Source: Dolomedes plantarius (Eukaryota; Arthropoda; Arachnida; Araneae; Dolomedidae). From it: a stretch of DNA of 64,000 nt. Below the pieces are notes generated by a model that worked only from the letters and a program-made list of their open reading frames with translations, was not told the DNA's origin and did not search any database. The stretch is taken from NCBI GenBank assembly GCA_907164885.2, contig OU015496.1, forward strand, positions 185,965,781 to 186,029,780, written 5' to 3'. The translations under genes were made by a program, and so were the position numbers. The stretch's first letter is position 1. Every line of letters starts with the position of its first letter. Positions 60,861-64,000 of the stretch are shown in pieces.

Positions 60861-62126
60861 CTAGCTGACCGGAGTTGCCCGGGATTTTAAGAATTTCGTT
60901 AACCAAAATGAATTTAAAAATTAACAGTATAAATAACATAGAAAAATATATGTGAAATATTATACACATCTCAGAATTTAGGAATTTCAGCCTTTCATCA
61001 TTGTAGCACTAAAATCTGAAAAATAAAAATGTCAAATTGTCTAATGTTTGTTAACCAAAATTAATTTAAAACTAAACACAGTATAAATAACATAGAAAAA
61101 AAACATGTGAAATCTTATACACATGAATAAAAGGAAAACCCAATAAAAAATATATAAAATTAGAATAAACTCCTCAAAATTCAGCTAGATATAGCTTTTT
61201 ATCATTGGGGCAAATAAAGAAGCTGAAATTACAGGTTTAGCTGAAATTTCCAATAGAACCATGATATGACTCCAGTGTTGCCTCTTAAAAAATGAAGTGT
61301 TTGCTTGAGGGCTGCAAACCATTCAACTACTCTCCACATTAAACTCCTATAAACATCCTCTTCATATTAAATTCCTTTTCTCTCCATAATAAACTCCTCA
61401 GAATTTCGGTAGATTCAGCCTTTCATCATAGTACCACTAAAAACTGAAACATCCTCTCCAGAAATATGAATTTATTAATTACAATAATTAAACACACACA
61501 AATGTATAAATTACGCAAAAGTTTTTTAACCAACATTTGAATAATTCGTAAATGAAAAAGCATATGAAAATAAAGATAATAAGAACTTCCGGAATCGAAA
61601 TTAATTCCCTTAATTTTTAATTAATAAAAAACCAACATAATATGAATAAAAACGATAGTTGTTTAAAAGCATATGAAAATAAAGCTATTATAAAGATAAT
61701 AATAAAAAAGCATATGAAAATAATGCTCGCGCATGAAGTTAACGTTACGAGATAAAGATAGTAATAATAATATAAACCGTGTGCATAAAATATTTAGCTT
61801 TTAGTGCCACAAAGACACACTGCTCTATTGAGTAAAGTTAAAGATATTTGCACAAAGATTATTATTGTAAAGTTGCTGTGGGTTGGTGAATATACATGCA
61901 CTTATGGACAGGATAGAAGCTTAGTCTTTAGCTCTTCAATAGACACAAAGATATAAGCGAGGGGATTGAAGTATCGATTAAAAAAGATCTCGTGACACTT
62001 AGCGTGGTTGATTCGAATTTTCCATCACGTGTCGAGAGGGTCAATATGCCGTTGGATCTGATCTATTTTAGAGTATAAAATATGACTTGAAAGATTATTA
62101 TTTTCATTTATTATTCTGGTTTAATA

Positions 62127-63345
62127 CACTGAAGTGCCACTGAATTAGGGATAGCAAAGCCTATGCAAATTGTGTAGCGCTGCGCATCATGTATGCGCAA
62201 GTGAGAGCGCTGTGGTAACTGCATATATAGCGCGTACTGTGGTTGTTCTGAATTAGTTGTTGGAATTGCCAGTATGGGTAAACTGCCTGATTTAGACTCC
62301 TTCGATCGCAGACAAATCGTAGGTGCGCGACGCATGGGCCATTCAATTTCCGAAATCTTCAGACAGCTAGGATTTTCAAAGTTGACAGTGTCAAGAGTAT
62401 ACCAAGAATACATGGATGGTGGAAAAAAAAATAGTGATCGGGCAAACTGCAAAGGACAATTAGCCTTGACAGTGCGTGGTGAGAGACGGCTCAGGCGTAT
62501 TGTACGTAGCCAGCGAAGCCAAACATTAGCTCAAATTACCACCCAGTTTAATGACGGTGCCAGTCGTACAGTCAGTAAACGGACTGTGCAACGCTCGCTT
62601 CACCGTATGGGTTTCGGGAGCCGTCGACCTACAAGAGTACCATTGCTCTATACTCGCCATCGGGCTGTACGTCTTGCCTGGGCAAGAGAACAGAGAGACT
62701 GGAGTGTAGAGGACTGGAAACGAGTAGCATGGAGTGATGAGTCTCGATTCCGACTACTTAACGCCGACGGGAGGCTGAGAATATGGCGTCAGGCTCATGA
62801 AGCCATGGATCCTGCATGCCTGGCTGGAACTGTACAAGGGCATGGTGGCTCAATCATGGTCTGGGGTGTTTTTCGTGGCACAGTTTGGGATCTTTGGTGC
62901 GTGTACCAACCTCCCTCAATGCAATTCGGTAGGTAGAGTTGCTGGGTGATCACCTCCATCCGTTAATGCTGTTCTGTTATCCGTACGGTAATGGAGTTTT
63001 CCAGCAAGACAACTGTACCTCTCACAAGTCCCGGTTGGCTACTGGCTGGTTGGATGAGCATTCCTCTGACTTCTCTGTCATGAATTGGCCACCTAGAAGC
63101 CCAGACTTAAATCCTATTGAGCATCTTTGGGATATTATGGAACAAGGCGTGAAAGGCCATCACACAGCACCAAAGAACCTTACTGAATTATGGACAGCTT
63201 TAGCCAATATTTGGCAAGCCATTCCCGTGGAACGTTTCCAGAAACTTGTTGAATCTATGCCTCGTCGTGTGGCAGCCGTTATCAAGGCCAGAGGAGGCCC
63301 AACTCGTTACTAGGTAGATATCCCTAATTCAGTGGCACTTCAATG
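62127..63345 (+). mobile_element. Tc1-like DNA transposon, recently active copy
   Basis: Ends CACTGAAGTGCCACTGAATT and AATTCAGTGGCACTTCAATG, TA at 62125-62126 and 63346-63347. Inverted repeats of about 27 bp are nearly identical, and the transposase has only two disabling lesions. Confidence 0.95.
62274..63313 (+). pseudogene. Tc1-like transposase, one frameshift and one stop
   Basis: The ATG at 62274 (MGKLPDLDSFDRRQIVGARR) opens 220 codons. The first HTH is GHSISEIFRQLGFSKLTVSR, the second region TVQRSLHRMGFGSRRPTRVP, and the first catalytic block is WSDESRFRLL. A frameshift near 62885 leaves the frame. In the shifted frame VRVPTSLNAIR runs into a single TAG (62934), then VELLGDHLHP continues to the second block VFQQDNCTSHKSRLA, third block SPDLNPIEHLWDIM and the conserved C-terminus FQKLVESMPRRVAAVIKARG, stop at 63311. 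All three catalytic residues (DDE with 34 residues between the last two) are intact. With two lesions in about 345 codons this is the youngest transposase in the window. Confidence 0.95.
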
Positions 63346-63652
63346 TATATGACATGAAACTTTTTGATTTTATTTATTTTTATCTTTTCGCTCGCTGTTT
63401 GCCAGCTATCCCTAACGTGGCCGCCATATTGAGAGGGGTGATTCCACAAAGTGAAACAGCTTACATTTAGTTTTAAAAAATTGTTTTTTTTATTAACTAA
63501 AAATCAACGGTAATTAATTTCAATTCTGGAAGTTCTTCAGACCCTCGGCTGTTTTTAAAGACGCCTGTATGTAAAATTTCACGATCGTTGCTCCTAAACT
63601 GTGGATTTCTATACAATTATAGACAGACAAACATTCATTTTTATATATTAGA

Positions 63653-64000
63653 TTGTTTTACTAGTAATTACTAATTTATTTACTAATTTACTTACTAATA
63701 TATTATTAATAGACTTATTAGTAATTTGTTCTTAGTAACTGTGGGTCGGAACCCACGGAGGGGGGGGGGAGGGGTGAAGAAAAAAAATTTTGGGGGTCGC
63801 GGATAGTTTGTAGTAAAGTTATGTCATATTGAATTAATTAAAAAATGTGCTTTAATTTTTTTACAATTACATGTTTCTAATATTTTTATTTATATTTTTA
63901 ATATGTTAAAAAATATACGATATGATATTGTTAAATAAGATGTCAAACAATCTTAGAATTAAAATTCTATCTTTTTTTTTTCCTTTTGGCTAAAATAGAA
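63653..64000. other. AT-rich end with a partial hAT-type element
   Basis: CTGTGGGTCGGAACCCAC at 63739 looks like the left end of a hAT-type MITE (related to 60100-60130) running out of the window, with a poly-G run near 63760. Confidence 0.5.

Larger units (their letters stand above)
60861..63652 (-). mobile_element. Helitron, non-autonomous, carrying a Tc1-like element
   Basis: Read on the minus strand it starts TCTAATATATAAAAATGAAT (63652), after an A, and ends CCGGGCAACTCCGGTCAGCTAG (60861) before a T. The short CCGG stem precedes CTAG. Without the Tc1-like unit (62127-63345) it is about 1.57 kb. The interior has decayed direct repeats (GTTAACCAAAAT..AATTTAAAA at 60898 and 61050; CAGCCTTTCATCAT at 60989 and 61417). 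No Rep/helicase found. Confidence 0.75.

Overview
The window looks like gene-poor, repeat-saturated nuclear DNA of an arthropod. An arachnid, probably a spider, is my best guess from the style of the Tc1-like transposases and tRNA-derived SINEs; this rests on recollection and was not searched. It is AT-rich, with scattered GC-richer patches and many very long poly-G/poly-C runs. I see no bona fide rRNA or tRNA gene, no CRISPR array, and no intact multi-exon gene. Two short stretches have clean splice-site context and an open frame (15940-16058 and 27936-28104, + strand) and could be exons of genes with very large introns.

Almost everything else that can be read is mobile DNA, and many insertions can be bounded to the base by target-site duplications (TSDs). 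Positions 1-20000 hold a near-perfect foldback MITE with TTA duplications (2705-2963), two copies of a tRNA-headed SINE with an AAACC-type tail (8097, 13977), a dead Tc1-like element (10485-11856), and hAT-type MITEs with 8-bp duplications (6230, 18080, 19279). One of these interrupts an 86-bp tandem repeat. Positions 20000-31000 hold a second dead Tc1-like element (21481-22828), pogo-like and GCATATGCATT-type MITEs, a second SINE family, a long compound microsatellite, and a six-unit tandem array with a dimeric higher-order pattern (29645-30212).

The most interesting locus is 31133-36279. It is an element with hAT-like ends and an 8-bp duplication, but with inverted repeats of about 0.8 kb. 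It carries a 518-codon minus-strand ORF of a recurrent uncharacterised protein family, not a recognisable hAT transposase. The reading frame continues past two stop codons into a FEN/PIN-nuclease-like segment. A Tc1 3' end sits in the gene's 3' part and a Jockey-like LINE sits in the right inverted repeat.

Positions 36500-51800 hold more hAT-type MITEs (36508, 40323, 43671, 49460, 51332), three non-autonomous Helitrons (38304-39909, 42144-42833, 49790-50406), a deleted DDE element with long inverted repeats (45088-45963), and a tandem duplication of about 1.4 kb. Both units of that duplication carry the same dead serine/lysine-rich gene with 14-residue repeats (46220-49397). Positions 51800-64000 are very AT-rich, with hAT transposase tail remnants, two TIR elements (57263, 58171), and a minus-strand Helitron (60861-63652) that was itself hit by a nearly intact Tc1-like element.

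Overall the window reads as layered nested insertions: SINE in hAT MITE, Helitron in hAT MITE, LINE and Tc1 inside the long-TIR element, Tc1 in Helitron. hAT-type ends dominate, and two separate hAT transposase C-terminal remnants are present.
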